A stretch of 64,000 nt of DNA, from positions 62,001 through 126,000 of the forward strand of contig NZ_JBHSBH010000011.1 in assembly GCF_042650565.1 (NCBI RefSeq). Reading direction: 5' to 3'. The first letter of the stretch is position 1; each line of letters opens with the position of its first letter. Below the pieces are notes generated by a model that searched no databases, was not told where the DNA came from, and saw only the letters and a program-made list of their open reading frames with translations. The DNA comes from Nocardiopsis_B sediminis (GTDB taxonomy: Bacteria; Actinomycetota; Actinomycetes; Streptosporangiales; Streptosporangiaceae). A program made the position numbers and the translations under genes. Below are positions 1 through 7,811 of the stretch, piece by piece.

Positions 1-756
1 GCCTCCGGAGCGCCGGCCTCTTCGGACATCGCCGACGCCTCCGGTGGCGCTCCAGCCTCCGCCGACGCTCCGGTGTCCGGCGACGCCCCGGTTTCCGAGG
101 ACACCGTCGAGGCGGTGGTCCGCGGGCAGCTCGCCAAGGCGCTGGGTGGCAAGCGCGGCATGGTCGAGGCGGCGATCCCCACCCTGACCTTCACCGTCAC
201 CTACATGATCGGCCAGGACCTCCGGCTGGCCCTGGCACTGGGCGTCGGGTTTTCGGTCGTGCTGGCGGTCGTCCGGCTCGTGCAGCGCTCCTCGGTGCAG
301 TTCGTCGTCAACAGCCTCTTCGGCATCGGGATCGCCGCGGCCTTCGCGCTGCGCAGCGGCAACGCCGAGGACTTCGCGCTGCCCGGCATCATCTACAACG
401 CCGTCTACGCGGCGGTGCTGACCCTGTCCATCCTCGTCCGCTGGCCCGCCATCGGCCTGCTGATCGGCGCCGTCACCGGCGACCCCACCGGGTGGCGGGA
501 GAACCCCGCCGTGGTCCGGCTCAGTTCCCGGCTGACCTGGCTGCTCATCCTGCCGTGCGTCGTCCGCGTGGCCGTGCAGCTGCCCCTCTGGGCCGCCGAG
601 TCGTTCGGGGTCGCCAACACCTTCGCGTGGCTGGGCATCTCCAAGATCGCCATGGGCTGGCCGCTCCAGGTCGCCTCGCTGGCCGCCATGGTCTGGTTGC
701 TCACCCGCGGCCGCACGCCCATGGCGAACGAGGGCACCCCGCCGCGCACCGCATGA
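1..756 (+). CDS. DUF3159 family membrane protein (5' end may be cut by window edge)
   Basis: Small integral membrane protein of unknown function. The frame is open from base 1. A GTG at 73 could start it, but in-frame Ala/Ser-rich codons continue upstream to the window edge, so the true start may lie outside. About six hydrophobic segments are visible, for example around residues 35-60, 65-80, 95-130 and 150-170 counted from the GTG. The pattern of a short acidic N-terminus followed by GGKRGMVEAAIPTLTF fits DUF3159. In actinobacteria this family often sits beside TrkA genes, as here, but no activity is established. It converges on the leftward TrkA genes across a GC-rich repeat and a gap of Ns. 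Confidence 0.75.
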   Translation, partial: ASGAPASSDIADASGGAPASADAPVSGDAPVSEDTVEAVVRGQLAKALGGKRGMVEAAIPTLTFTVTYMIGQDLRLALALGVGFSVVLAVVRLVQRSSVQFVVNSLFGIGIAAAFALRSGNAEDFALPGIIYNAVYAAVLTLSILVRWPAIGLLIGAVTGDPTGWRENPAVVRLSSRLTWLLILPCVVRVAVQLPLWAAESFGVANTFAWLGISKIAMGWPLQVASLAAMVWLLTRGRTPMANEGTPPRTA

Positions 757-767
757 CCCGGCGGGCC

Positions 768-822
768 NNNNNNNNNNNNNNNNNNNNNNNNNNNNNNNNN
801 NNNNNNNNNNNNNNNNNNNNNN
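768..822. other. assembly gap (55 N)
   Basis: Run of Ns between the DUF3159 stop and a direct repeat. The 11 bases before the gap match the end of the first repeat unit downstream, so the missing bases may be a further repeat unit or a strong hairpin. Confidence 0.95.
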
Positions 823-899
823 CGGCCGTCCCCAGGGGCGGCCGCCGGCCTACGCCCCCGGCGGGCCGGCCGTCCCCAGGGGCGGCCGCCGGCCTACGC
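823..899. repeat. tandem direct repeat, 33-bp core with 44-bp period
   Basis: The 33 bases at 823-855 recur exactly at 867-899, giving a 44-bp period. Each copy contains inverted GC blocks (GGCCGTCCCC against GGGGCGGCC) and could fold into a hairpin serving as a bidirectional terminator between convergent genes. The TrkA stop codon at 894-896 lies inside the second copy. Confidence 0.85.
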
Positions 900-1568
900 G
901 CCCGGTGCGAGCAGGGCGTCGAGCTCGTCGACCGCGTCCGCGCTGCTGAGGAAGACGAGGTCGTCCCCTGCGGCCAGCGGGGTCTCGGGCGACGGCGGGC
1001 GCACGTCGCCGCCGTGTACCACCGCGACCAGGACGATCCCCTCGGGCAGCCCCGGCAGCAGGTCGCGCACCGGGCGCCCGGCGTGCGGTGAGCCCGCGGG
1101 GAGGGTGAACTCCAGCAGGTCGGTCTCGGACAGCGCCGGTTCCTGGGCGCCCGGCGCGCCCTCGTCCTCCACCGCGATGGGCTCGTCGACCAGCGCGGCG
1201 ATGAGCCGCGGCGGCGACACCGCCAGGTCCACCCCCCACGCGTCGGTGAACAGCCACTCGTTGCGCGGATCGTTGATCCGCGCGATCACCCGTCCCACCC
1301 CGAACTCCCGCTTGGCCAGTAGCGACACCACCAGGTTCACCTTGTCGTCGCTGCTGGCGGCCACCACGGCGTCGAAGCCGGCCAACCGGGCGTCCTCCAG
1401 CGAGGCCAGCTCGCAGGCGTCGGCCAGGAGCCATTCCACCCGCGGCAGCTCGTCCACGCCGATGGCCCGGGTATCGCGGTCGATCAGCAGCACCTCGTGG
1501 CCGCTGTCACTCAGCTCGGCGGCGATGGAGCGTCCGACACTGCCCGCCCCGGCGATCGCGACCCGCAT
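894..1568 (-). CDS. TrkA family K+ channel/transport regulatory protein (RCK)
   Basis: Cytoplasmic nucleotide-binding regulator of potassium transport. The TrkA-N Rossmann domain spans about residues 1-120, with the dinucleotide loop GAGSVG near residues 7-12 and an acidic residue after strand 2 (LLIDRD). A TrkA-C domain covers about 140-224. The length of 224 aa is normal for single-module RCK proteins such as CeoB/KtrA types. The ATG directly follows the TAG of the upstream TrkA gene, so the two are almost certainly cotranscribed and may form a heteromer. No TrkH/KtrB membrane subunit is visible here. Confidence 0.9.
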   Translation of the reverse strand: MRVAIAGAGSVGRSIAAELSDSGHEVLLIDRDTRAIGVDELPRVEWLLADACELASLEDARLAGFDAVVAASSDDKVNLVVSLLAKREFGVGRVIARINDPRNEWLFTDAWGVDLAVSPPRLIAALVDEPIAVEDEGAPGAQEPALSETDLLEFTLPAGSPHAGRPVRDLLPGLPEGIVLVAVVHGGDVRPPSPETPLAAGDDLVFLSSADAVDELDALLAPGA

Positions 1569-2252
1569 CTACCGGCCCTGCCTCTCCCCGTCGCGGGCGC
1601 CCAGCCGCGCCCTCAGCCCCTGCGCATCGGCGGCGCGCACGAGGAGGTGCAGCACATCCCCGGCGCGCAGTGCCTCATCGCCGCGCGGCAGCAGGATCTC
1701 GCCGCCGCGCACCACGTAGGCCACGCGCACCTGAACGGCGGCCTCCAGCCGTTCCACCCGCCGGTCCACCCAGTCGGCGGTCACCGGCGCCTCGGTCAGC
1801 ACCAGCGTGCCCGAGGGGTCGCGCCACAGCGGCCCGGCGTCCAGCCCTTCGGACCCCGGCACGAGCCGGCGCAGGATGGTGTCGGCGGTCCAGCGCACGG
1901 TGCCCACCGTCGGGATGCCCAGCCGCTGGTACACCTCCGCGCGCCGCGGGTCGTAGATGCGCGCCACCACGTTCTCGACCCCGAACGTCTCCCGCGCCAC
2001 CCGCGCGGAGATGATGTTGGAGTTGTCGCCGCTGCTCACGGCGGCGAACGCCGACGCCTTCTCGATCCCCGCTGCCGTCAGGGCGTCGCGGTCGTGTCCC
2101 ACCCCGCGGACCGCGGCCTTCGCCGTTGCCGGCCGCAGCCGCCGGAAGGCATCGGGGTCCTGGTCGATCACGGCGACCGTGTGCCCCATGTCCTCCAGCG
2201 TGTGCGCGAGCGTCGACCCCACCCGCCCGCAGCCCAATATGACGATGTGCAC
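1569..2252 (-). CDS. TrkA family potassium uptake protein (RCK)
   Basis: Second TrkA/RCK protein, 227 aa from the chosen GTG at 2252, where the Rossmann strand begins (VHIVILGCGRVGSTLA). A start 14 codons upstream is possible but adds sequence unlike the family. The NAD-binding loop is GCGRVG, followed by the acidic VIDQD. A TrkA-C domain occupies about the last 75 residues. It is first in a two-gene leftward operon and divergent from the RNA methyltransferase. Paired TrkA genes of this kind (CeoB/CeoC in mycobacteria) gate K+ uptake in response to NAD(H) or nucleotides. The membrane partner must lie elsewhere. Confidence 0.88.
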   Translation of the reverse strand: MHIVILGCGRVGSTLAHTLEDMGHTVAVIDQDPDAFRRLRPATAKAAVRGVGHDRDALTAAGIEKASAFAAVSSGDNSNIISARVARETFGVENVVARIYDPRRAEVYQRLGIPTVGTVRWTADTILRRLVPGSEGLDAGPLWRDPSGTLVLTEAPVTADWVDRRVERLEAAVQVRVAYVVRGGEILLPRGDEALRAGDVLHLLVRAADAQGLRARLGARDGERQGR

Positions 2253-2394
2253 TGGCCATCCGCTCCCGAGTCCGCATCCGCGGGTACGCGGCACCCCGCA
2301 CCCGTCCCGTCGGATCTCTACCCAACCATGGATGGGCGCGCCCCTGTGCGGACCCCCTGTGCGGCTGCGGGGCGCCGGGGTGGTCGGCCTCGGC

Positions 2395-2400
2395 TAGAGT
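2395..2400 (+). promoter_or_regulatory. -10 element TAGAGT
   Basis: TAGAGT fits TANNNT and ends 8 nt before the ATG at 2409, the spacing of a leaderless transcript. It would drive the small uORF and the methyltransferase. No convincing -35 is seen. Confidence 0.45.
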
Positions 2401-2408
2401 TACCGCTG

Positions 2409-2483
2409 ATGGGCGGTGGCTGTACGCGGGGGTCACCTGCGCGATGCCCGACAGCCCCGTCCGCCGGAGGTCCACTTCCATGA
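2409..2483 (+). CDS. putative leaderless uORF, 24 aa
   Basis: An ORF beginning MGGGCTRGSPARC starts 8 nt after a TANNNT -10 box. Its TGA (2481-2483) overlaps the ATG of the methyltransferase (2480) as ATGA. The peptide contains two Cys and many Gly/Pro residues and matches no family I know. Its value may lie in translational coupling rather than in the peptide. It could be chance, although promoter spacing and the overlap both fit. The methyltransferase also has its own Shine-Dalgarno inside this ORF. Confidence 0.35.
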   Translation: MGGGCTRGSPARCPTAPSAGGPLP

Positions 2484-3739
2484 GCAGAATCGGTCACCAC
2501 CTGGAGTTGCGCGTCGACAGCGCCGCGCACGGCGGGTGGTGCGTGGGGCGCCACGACGACCAGGTCGTCTTCGTCCGCCACGCCCTTCCCGGCGAGCGCG
2601 TCCGCGTCCGCGTCACCGAGGAGACCGCGCGCTTCCTGCGGGCCGACGCGGTCGACATCCTGGAGCCCTCGCCCGACCGGGTCGACCCGCCGTGCCGCTT
2701 CGCGGGCCCCGGCCGCTGCGGCGGATGCGACTGGCAGCACGCCTCGCTCCCGGCGCAGCGGCGGATCAAGGCGCAGGTCGTCGCCGAGCAGCTGCGCCGC
2801 ATCGCCGGCATCGAGCGCGACGTCGAGGTCGAGGAGCTCCCGGGCACGCCCGACGGCCTGGGATGGCGCACCCGCGTGCGGTTCGCGGTCGACTCCTCGG
2901 GCGCGGCCGGGCTGCGCCGGCACCGCTCCCACGAGCTGGAGCACGTCGACACCTGCGCCATCGCCCACCCCGAGGTCGACCGGCTGGGCGTCACCGACCT
3001 GGAGTGGCCCTCGGTCGCCGAGGTCGAGACCGTGGCGTCGGGCACCACCAAGGACAGCGCCGTGATCGTCACGCCGCGCGGCACCAAGCTGCCCGCCCTG
3101 CCCACCCCCAAGGCGTCGGCCGCCGTCCTGCGCCGGTTCAAGGGCGGCAAGACCCAGTCGGTGCGGGGCCGCCGCGGTATCCGCGAGAACGTGGGCGGCC
3201 GGGAGTTCCGGGTCAGCGCCGGCGGGTTCTGGCAGGTGCACCCCGCTGCCGCGCAGGTCCTCACCGACGCCGTGCTGGCGGCCCTGGAGCCCAAGCCGGG
3301 CGAGACCGTCCTCGACCTGTACTGCGGGGCGGGCCTGTTCACCGCGCCCCTTGCCGAAGCCGTGGGCGCCGAGGGCCGGGTCCTGGGCGTCGAGAGCAAC
3401 CCCGAAGCCGTCCGCGACGCCCAGCACAACCTGCGCGACGTGCCGTGGGCGCGGGTGGAGCGCGCCGACGTCGCCACTCAGCTGCGCGAATGGGTCGACA
3501 TGCGGGTGGACGTCGCCGTGGTCGACCCGCCGCGGGCCGGCGTGGGCCGCGCGGTGGCCGAGCAGCTCGCCGAGCTGCGCAACCGCCGGGTCGCCTACGT
3601 CTCCTGCGACCCCGCGACCCTGGCCCGCGACATCGCGGCCTTCGTCGCCAGCGGGTACACCCTCACGTCGTTGCGCGCGTTCGATGCCTTCCCGATGACC
3701 CACCACGTCGAGTGCCTGGCGGTCCTGGACAGGGACTGA
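2480..3739 (+). CDS. TRAM-domain class I SAM-dependent RNA m5U methyltransferase (RumA/TrmA family)
   Basis: Predicted to methylate uridine C5 in rRNA or tRNA. The N-terminal TRAM domain is at about residues 1-55. A cysteine set, Cys72, Cys80, Cys83 and Cys159, fits the [4Fe-4S] cluster of RumA-like enzymes. The SAM-binding motif is VLDLYCGAGLFT, and the catalytic nucleophile is Cys376 in YVSCDPATLARD, preceded by VVDPPRAG. The chosen ATG has GGAGG nine bases upstream; an upstream GTG at 2444 would add a poorly conserved tail. It is 419 aa, normal for the family. The start overlaps a short uORF. The exact target (23S U1939, U747 or tRNA U54) cannot be told from sequence. Confidence 0.9.
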   Translation: MSRIGHHLELRVDSAAHGGWCVGRHDDQVVFVRHALPGERVRVRVTEETARFLRADAVDILEPSPDRVDPPCRFAGPGRCGGCDWQHASLPAQRRIKAQVVAEQLRRIAGIERDVEVEELPGTPDGLGWRTRVRFAVDSSGAAGLRRHRSHELEHVDTCAIAHPEVDRLGVTDLEWPSVAEVETVASGTTKDSAVIVTPRGTKLPALPTPKASAAVLRRFKGGKTQSVRGRRGIRENVGGREFRVSAGGFWQVHPAAAQVLTDAVLAALEPKPGETVLDLYCGAGLFTAPLAEAVGAEGRVLGVESNPEAVRDAQHNLRDVPWARVERADVATQLREWVDMRVDVAVVDPPRAGVGRAVAEQLAELRNRRVAYVSCDPATLARDIAAFVASGYTLTSLRAFDAFPMTHHVECLAVLDRD

Positions 3740-3748
3740 AAGGGCTGA

Positions 3749-3772
3749 GAGGCCGGTCGCGCGGCCGGCCTC
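3749..3772. terminator. GC hairpin between convergent genes
   Basis: Perfect 8-bp stem GAGGCCGG/CCGGCCTC (3749-3756 and 3765-3772) with an 8-nt loop, just after the methyltransferase stop and at the 3' end of the convergent ABC permease gene. No U-tract, as is usual in actinobacteria. Confidence 0.6.
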
Positions 3773-5333
3773 ACCGGCAGTGGGGGGTGGCGCGCATCCG
3801 GGAGACCGGGTCGTCCTCCATCGACGCGAACGCGTCGACCGGGACCGCGGTGCCGATGTAGGGGGCGAGCATCGCCTCGGCGCTCTCCAGGTGCGCGGGG
3901 GTGACCTCGATCCCGAGCAGGCCGGCCGCCTGGGCCGTGGTGGTCTGCGGGGAGACCAGCCGGTCCCAGTGCCGGTGGAGCGCCGCGATGACTTCGTCGT
4001 CGGGTGTCTCCGACATTGCCACGGCGAGGGCGATGTCGGCCGGGTCGATCGCGGTCTGGTCCTCATAGGTGGGGTAGACGAGGTCCCGGTAGCCCTCGAT
4101 GCCGTAGGTCGTCATCCACAGGTACAGCGGGAGCCGGGCCTGCCCGGCGAACTTGCACGAGTAGGCGCGGTACTCCGGGGCGCCGAGGGCCACGAGGGCG
4201 ACCTGGTCGGCGAGGTCGACCCGGGCCTCGGGCCGGTCGTACCAGACGCTGCCGGGGTCGGCGATGCCTTGGGCGATCCAGCCGCCGGAGTCCAGCCTCA
4301 GCGGCACGTCGAACGTCACCTGCCGTACGGTCGGCAGCCGGTCGTGCTCCGACTCCGGAACGGCGCGGGCCACCGGTTCCACGGCCTGCCGCCAGTAGGG
4401 GACCCAGTGCCCGTACCCCTCGTAGGCGCAGTACGTGATGGCCGAAGGGGTCTGGCACACCATGTCGGCGTCCGGGGCGGACCAGTCGGCCCACTTGCGG
4501 ATGTCGATCCCCAGCAGCACGCCGTAGCCGTACTGCCCGGCGAAGGTCACCGCCGAGCCCGCGACGCAGATCGCGGCGGCCGTCGCGATCGCGATGGTGT
4601 CCCGCCGGCCGCGGCGGTGGCGCAGGAGCGCCACCGTGGCGCAGGCCCCCAGCGCCAGGAGCAGGTAGGCCAGGTGGGTGGGGGCCATCCCCCACCTCCC
4701 GGGCTCGTAGGGGTCGGCCGGCTGGACGAGGACGTCGGGCAGGCCGTAGAACTGGTCCACCACGGGCACCGTGATGAAGCGCGCCGCCCCGTAGGCCACG
4801 GTGGCGAGGGCGGCGGCGATCATGGCGATCCACGAGCGGGTCCACACCCCGGCGAGGACGCCGAGCGCGCCCCCCACCATCGGCAGGACCACGGGGACGA
4901 CGAACGCGGTCGTGCTGATGCCGCCCGCGACCGCCACGGGGCCGCGGGGGACGAGCAGCACCGTGAACGAGACGGTTCCCGCCGCGCCGCCGACCAGGAG
5001 GGCCGCCGCCAGCAGCGCGACGATGCGGGTCCGGCGGTCCAGCGGCGCGACGACGGAGTGGCCGTGGCGGGCCTCGCGCAGCGCGGGCGGGAAGGCGGCG
5101 AAGAACATCCCGGCGGCGATGTACTTCGCGGTGGCGATGGCGTCGTCGACGACGCCGCCCCAGGTCGGCAGCGCGTCGGTTCGCTGAGAGGCCCAGTCCC
5201 GGTAGGCGGTCGGCACCAGGACCTCGAGGATGACGACGGTCACCAGCGAGAAGGCGATGGACGCCAGCAGCAGGGGGCTGCGTGCCAGGCGGCGCGACTC
5301 GAACGCCACCAGCCGCGCGAAGGACGCGATCAC
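3771..5333 (-). CDS. ABC transporter permease with large C-terminal domain
   Basis: Membrane subunit of an ABC exporter. The N-terminal half (about 1-270) has roughly six to seven hydrophobic segments, for example LLLASIAFSLVTVVILEVLV and IVALLAAALLVGGAAGTVSF. The C-terminal 250 residues are hydrophilic and carry several cysteines (MVCQTPSAITYC, YSCKFAG, TPHC), so this part is probably outside the membrane. Its start overlaps the ATPase stop by 4 nt. As last gene of a sigma/anti-sigma/ATPase/permease unit it is probably under ECF sigma control. The substrate is unknown and the soluble domain matches no family I can name. Confidence 0.8.
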   Translation of the reverse strand: MIASFARLVAFESRRLARSPLLLASIAFSLVTVVILEVLVPTAYRDWASQRTDALPTWGGVVDDAIATAKYIAAGMFFAAFPPALREARHGHSVVAPLDRRTRIVALLAAALLVGGAAGTVSFTVLLVPRGPVAVAGGISTTAFVVPVVLPMVGGALGVLAGVWTRSWIAMIAAALATVAYGAARFITVPVVDQFYGLPDVLVQPADPYEPGRWGMAPTHLAYLLLALGACATVALLRHRRGRRDTIAIATAAAICVAGSAVTFAGQYGYGVLLGIDIRKWADWSAPDADMVCQTPSAITYCAYEGYGHWVPYWRQAVEPVARAVPESEHDRLPTVRQVTFDVPLRLDSGGWIAQGIADPGSVWYDRPEARVDLADQVALVALGAPEYRAYSCKFAGQARLPLYLWMTTYGIEGYRDLVYPTYEDQTAIDPADIALAVAMSETPDDEVIAALHRHWDRLVSPQTTTAQAAGLLGIEVTPAHLESAEAMLAPYIGTAVPVDAFASMEDDPVSRMRATPHCR

Positions 5334-6241
5334 GGCCGGTCCGCGGCCGGAACGTTGGCGGATCCGGTGAGGAGCAGGTAGCCGTCCTCCAGAGTGGGCT
5401 CCACGGGTCGGGCGGAGGTCTCATAGCCCGGCGGCGGTTCGGTGGAGCCGGGGGTGAGGACCCGATAGCGGCCGTCGGGGCTGCGCCAGGTCGTGGTGCC
5501 GGCCATGGGGCGCTCGGGCAGCGACCACACGCGGCCCTTGGCGCGCCGGGTCAGCTCGGCCGGGGTCCCGGAGAAGACGAGCCGCCCCTCGTCGAGCACG
5601 AGCACCCGCGTGCACAGCGCCGCGACGTCCTCGATCTGGTGGGTGGACAGCACAGCGGTGCGCGTGGTGCCGAACTCCGAGATCAGGTCGCGGAAGCGGA
5701 TGCGCTGCTCGGGGTCGAGCCCGATGGTGGGCTCGTCGAGCAGGAGCAGGCGGGGCTCGCCCAGCAGCGCCCCCGCCAGTGCCAGGCGCTGGCGCATGCC
5801 GCCGGAGAGCCGGCGGATGCGGCTGTGCCGCCGGTCGTAGAGGGCGACCGTCGCCAGCACCCGGCGCACTTCGTCGTGGCGGGCGCGGCGCCCGCCCAGC
5901 TCCTTGAGCACCGCGAGGTAGTCGAGCAGGCCGAACACCGTGAAGTGGGGGTAGAGCGAGGGGTTCTGCGGCAGGTGGCCGAGTTGGCGGCGGATCGCCG
6001 TGCGGTCGGCGGTGGCGGCCGGGGACAGGCCCAGGATCCGCAGCTCGCCGCCGCCGGGGTCGAGGTCGGTGGCCAGGCAGCGCAGCAGGGTGGTCTTGCC
6101 CGCCCCGTTGCGGCCCAGCAGCCCGGTGACACCGCAGCCGATGTCCAGGGTGAGGTCGTTGAGGGCGGTGTGGAGTCCGAAGCGCTTGGTCAGGCCGCGG
6201 GCGGTCACGATGGTGCCCGCGGGTGCGCTCGTGGTCGGCAT
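5330..6241 (-). CDS. ABC transporter ATP-binding protein
   Basis: Nucleotide-binding subunit of an ABC-2-like exporter. Walker A is GRNGAGKTT (near residue 45), the Q-loop lies in LGHLPQNPSLYP, the signature is LSGGMRQRL, Walker B is LLLLDEPTIGLDP, and the H-loop is STHQIED. The C-terminal 80 residues form a tail typical of drug/lantibiotic-type exporter ATPases. ATG at 6241 follows the anti-sigma gene by 22 nt, and the stop overlaps the permease start. Only one permease gene is present, so the functional exporter is probably two copies of each subunit. Confidence 0.9.
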   Translation of the reverse strand: MPTTSAPAGTIVTARGLTKRFGLHTALNDLTLDIGCGVTGLLGRNGAGKTTLLRCLATDLDPGGGELRILGLSPAATADRTAIRRQLGHLPQNPSLYPHFTVFGLLDYLAVLKELGGRRARHDEVRRVLATVALYDRRHSRIRRLSGGMRQRLALAGALLGEPRLLLLDEPTIGLDPEQRIRFRDLISEFGTTRTAVLSTHQIEDVAALCTRVLVLDEGRLVFSGTPAELTRRAKGRVWSLPERPMAGTTTWRSPDGRYRVLTPGSTEPPPGYETSARPVEPTLEDGYLLLTGSANVPAADRP

Positions 6242-6263
6242 CGGTCGTCGGTCTTTCCCGGGC

Positions 6264-7073
6264 TCAGGCGCGCTTGGCGCGGACGATGACGATGAGGTAG
6301 AGCGTGAGGGTCGCGGCGAGCGCGACCGCCCACGCCCCCTGCGCCTCGGGCGCGAAGAAGTGGGCGGGGACGGCCCGGCGCTCCACGGTGCTCACGGCGA
6401 GCGCGACCAGCCAGCCCCCGGCGATCATCGCGCTGGAGACACCGAGGTTGAGCCACCGGGTCAGGGCCAGGGACCCCGCGACCAGGGTCAGCGCCGGCAG
6501 CAGCCAGGCGACCGGCCCCCATTCGGGCCCCCTGCCGGGCAGCAGCAGCGCCGCGACCGTGCACAGGGCCAGGGCGGGGACCAGGACCGCCAGGGCGCGC
6601 ACGAACAGCAGGCGCTGCCCCGCCATGGGCGTGACGCCGGTGAACTCGTGAGCGGGGTCGACCGTGCGCCCGTAGGCCAGCGCCACCCCGCCCAGCGGCA
6701 GCACCGGGGCCAGGAAGTAGAACAGCAGCGATCCGCCGTTCATCGTGTAGGCAGTGACCAGCGCGCAGCCCAGGACCGCCACCATCGCCACCAGCCAGGC
6801 GCGGTAGAGCGTGGGTGTGGCCACGAGCAGGCGGGCGGTGCCCTCGTTGATGCCGAGTGCCGTCAGCAGGCGCTCCAGCAGCCCGCGGCGCGGCCGGTCG
6901 ACGACGTCGCGCAGGTCGGCCCAGCTCGACTGGAGCCAGTCGTCGTCGCCGGGCAGGTTCGCGCGGCAGGTGGCACAGTGCATGAGGTGTGCTTCCACTG
7001 ACATGGCGATCGCGTCGTCCGCTCTTCCGGTCGAGTAGTCCGTGAGTTGCCGGGAAGTGAGGTGCCAGGTCAT
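6264..7073 (-). CDS. zinc-finger anti-sigma factor, membrane protein
   Basis: Predicted regulator of the ECF sigma factor encoded just upstream. The N-terminus carries a ZAS/zf-HC2 signature (HLMHCATC near residues 29-36) with a preceding His. The remaining part has about six hydrophobic segments, more than the single anchor usual for anti-sigma factors, so it may also sense a signal in the membrane. The start overlaps the sigma stop by 4 nt (ATGA), which supports translational coupling. The ABC ATPase follows 22 nt downstream. Family assignment is from the HxxxCxxC motif and context. Confidence 0.75.
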   Translation of the reverse strand: MTWHLTSRQLTDYSTGRADDAIAMSVEAHLMHCATCRANLPGDDDWLQSSWADLRDVVDRPRRGLLERLLTALGINEGTARLLVATPTLYRAWLVAMVAVLGCALVTAYTMNGGSLLFYFLAPVLPLGGVALAYGRTVDPAHEFTGVTPMAGQRLLFVRALAVLVPALALCTVAALLLPGRGPEWGPVAWLLPALTLVAGSLALTRWLNLGVSSAMIAGGWLVALAVSTVERRAVPAHFFAPEAQGAWAVALAATLTLYLIVIVRAKRA

Positions 7074-7654
7074 GTCAGCTGCTCCCGGAGCTTGGCCTTG
7101 GCCCGCATGACGCGGGTCTTGACGGTTCCTTCGGGGACACCGAGGATCTGCGCGGCCTCGCGGACGGTGAGTCCGTCGAGGATCGTCGCTTGGAGGGCTC
7201 TGCGTAGTTCCGGGGAGAGGTTGTTGAGGGCGATCCCGAGCGGGCCGTGCTCGATCCGGAGCAGCACGAGGTCCTCGGCGGAGGCCTCACCGATGGGCTC
7301 GTAGGGCAGGGGGTCGGACTCGGCGAGCCAGCGGTTGGCGCTCTTGCGGAGCTGGCTGATGAGCTGGCGGATCGCGATCGTCCAGATCCAGGCGCCGGCG
7401 TCGCCGTCGGCCGAGCGGGGGGTGAAGGACGCGGCGTTCTTCCAGACGGCCAGGAACGTCTCCTGGACCGCCGCATCGACGAGGTCGGGGTCGGAACATC
7501 GGTAGCGCAGCCGCGCGCGCAGCCAGGGGGCGTGCCGTCGGTGCAGGACCTCCAGTGCGGCGGTCTCGCCGGATCCCACGGCGGCCAGGAGCTCGGCGTC
7601 CGAGCCGTCGGGATCGTAGTCGGGGGCGCGCTTTGCGCGGCGGAACAGCTTCAC
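7070..7654 (-). CDS. ECF RNA polymerase sigma factor
   Basis: Alternative sigma-70 family factor of 194 aa. Sigma region 2 is at about residues 22-95 (LRYRCSDPDLVDAAVQETFL, then AWIWTIAIRQLISQLRK). Region 4 is at about 130-190 (LSPELRRALQATILDGLTVREAAQILGVP), with the helix-turn-helix ending VKTRVMRAKAKLRE. The start is GTG. It heads a four-gene leftward unit with its own anti-sigma factor and an ABC exporter, so the exporter is the likely main target and autoregulation is likely. A GAACC-N17-CGAT pair directly upstream is a candidate ECF promoter. Confidence 0.9.
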   Translation of the reverse strand: MKLFRRAKRAPDYDPDGSDAELLAAVGSGETAALEVLHRRHAPWLRARLRYRCSDPDLVDAAVQETFLAVWKNAASFTPRSADGDAGAWIWTIAIRQLISQLRKSANRWLAESDPLPYEPIGEASAEDLVLLRIEHGPLGIALNNLSPELRRALQATILDGLTVREAAQILGVPEGTVKTRVMRAKAKLREQLT

Positions 7655-7663
7655 GGTGCTCTT

Positions 7664-7689
7664 ATCGCAGGGGTGAGGGGAATCGGTTC
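7664..7689 (-). promoter_or_regulatory. candidate ECF-type promoter
   Basis: On the minus strand GAACC (7689-7685) is followed after 17 nt by CGAT (7667-7664), about 9 nt before the sigma-factor GTG. GAACC-like -35 boxes are typical of ECF sigma factors. The -10 is weak evidence, so this is only a candidate autoregulated promoter. Confidence 0.25.
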
Positions 7690-7811
7690 ACGGGACCGGT
7701 GGATCGGTCGGCCGACTTTGACGCTATCCGGTCGCCGAGCCGGGGGCGACCCCCATCTGTGCTTGTGTGGACAGGTCGGCGCCGGTGGTGCGGCGGGGGA
7801 GAATGGGGCGC

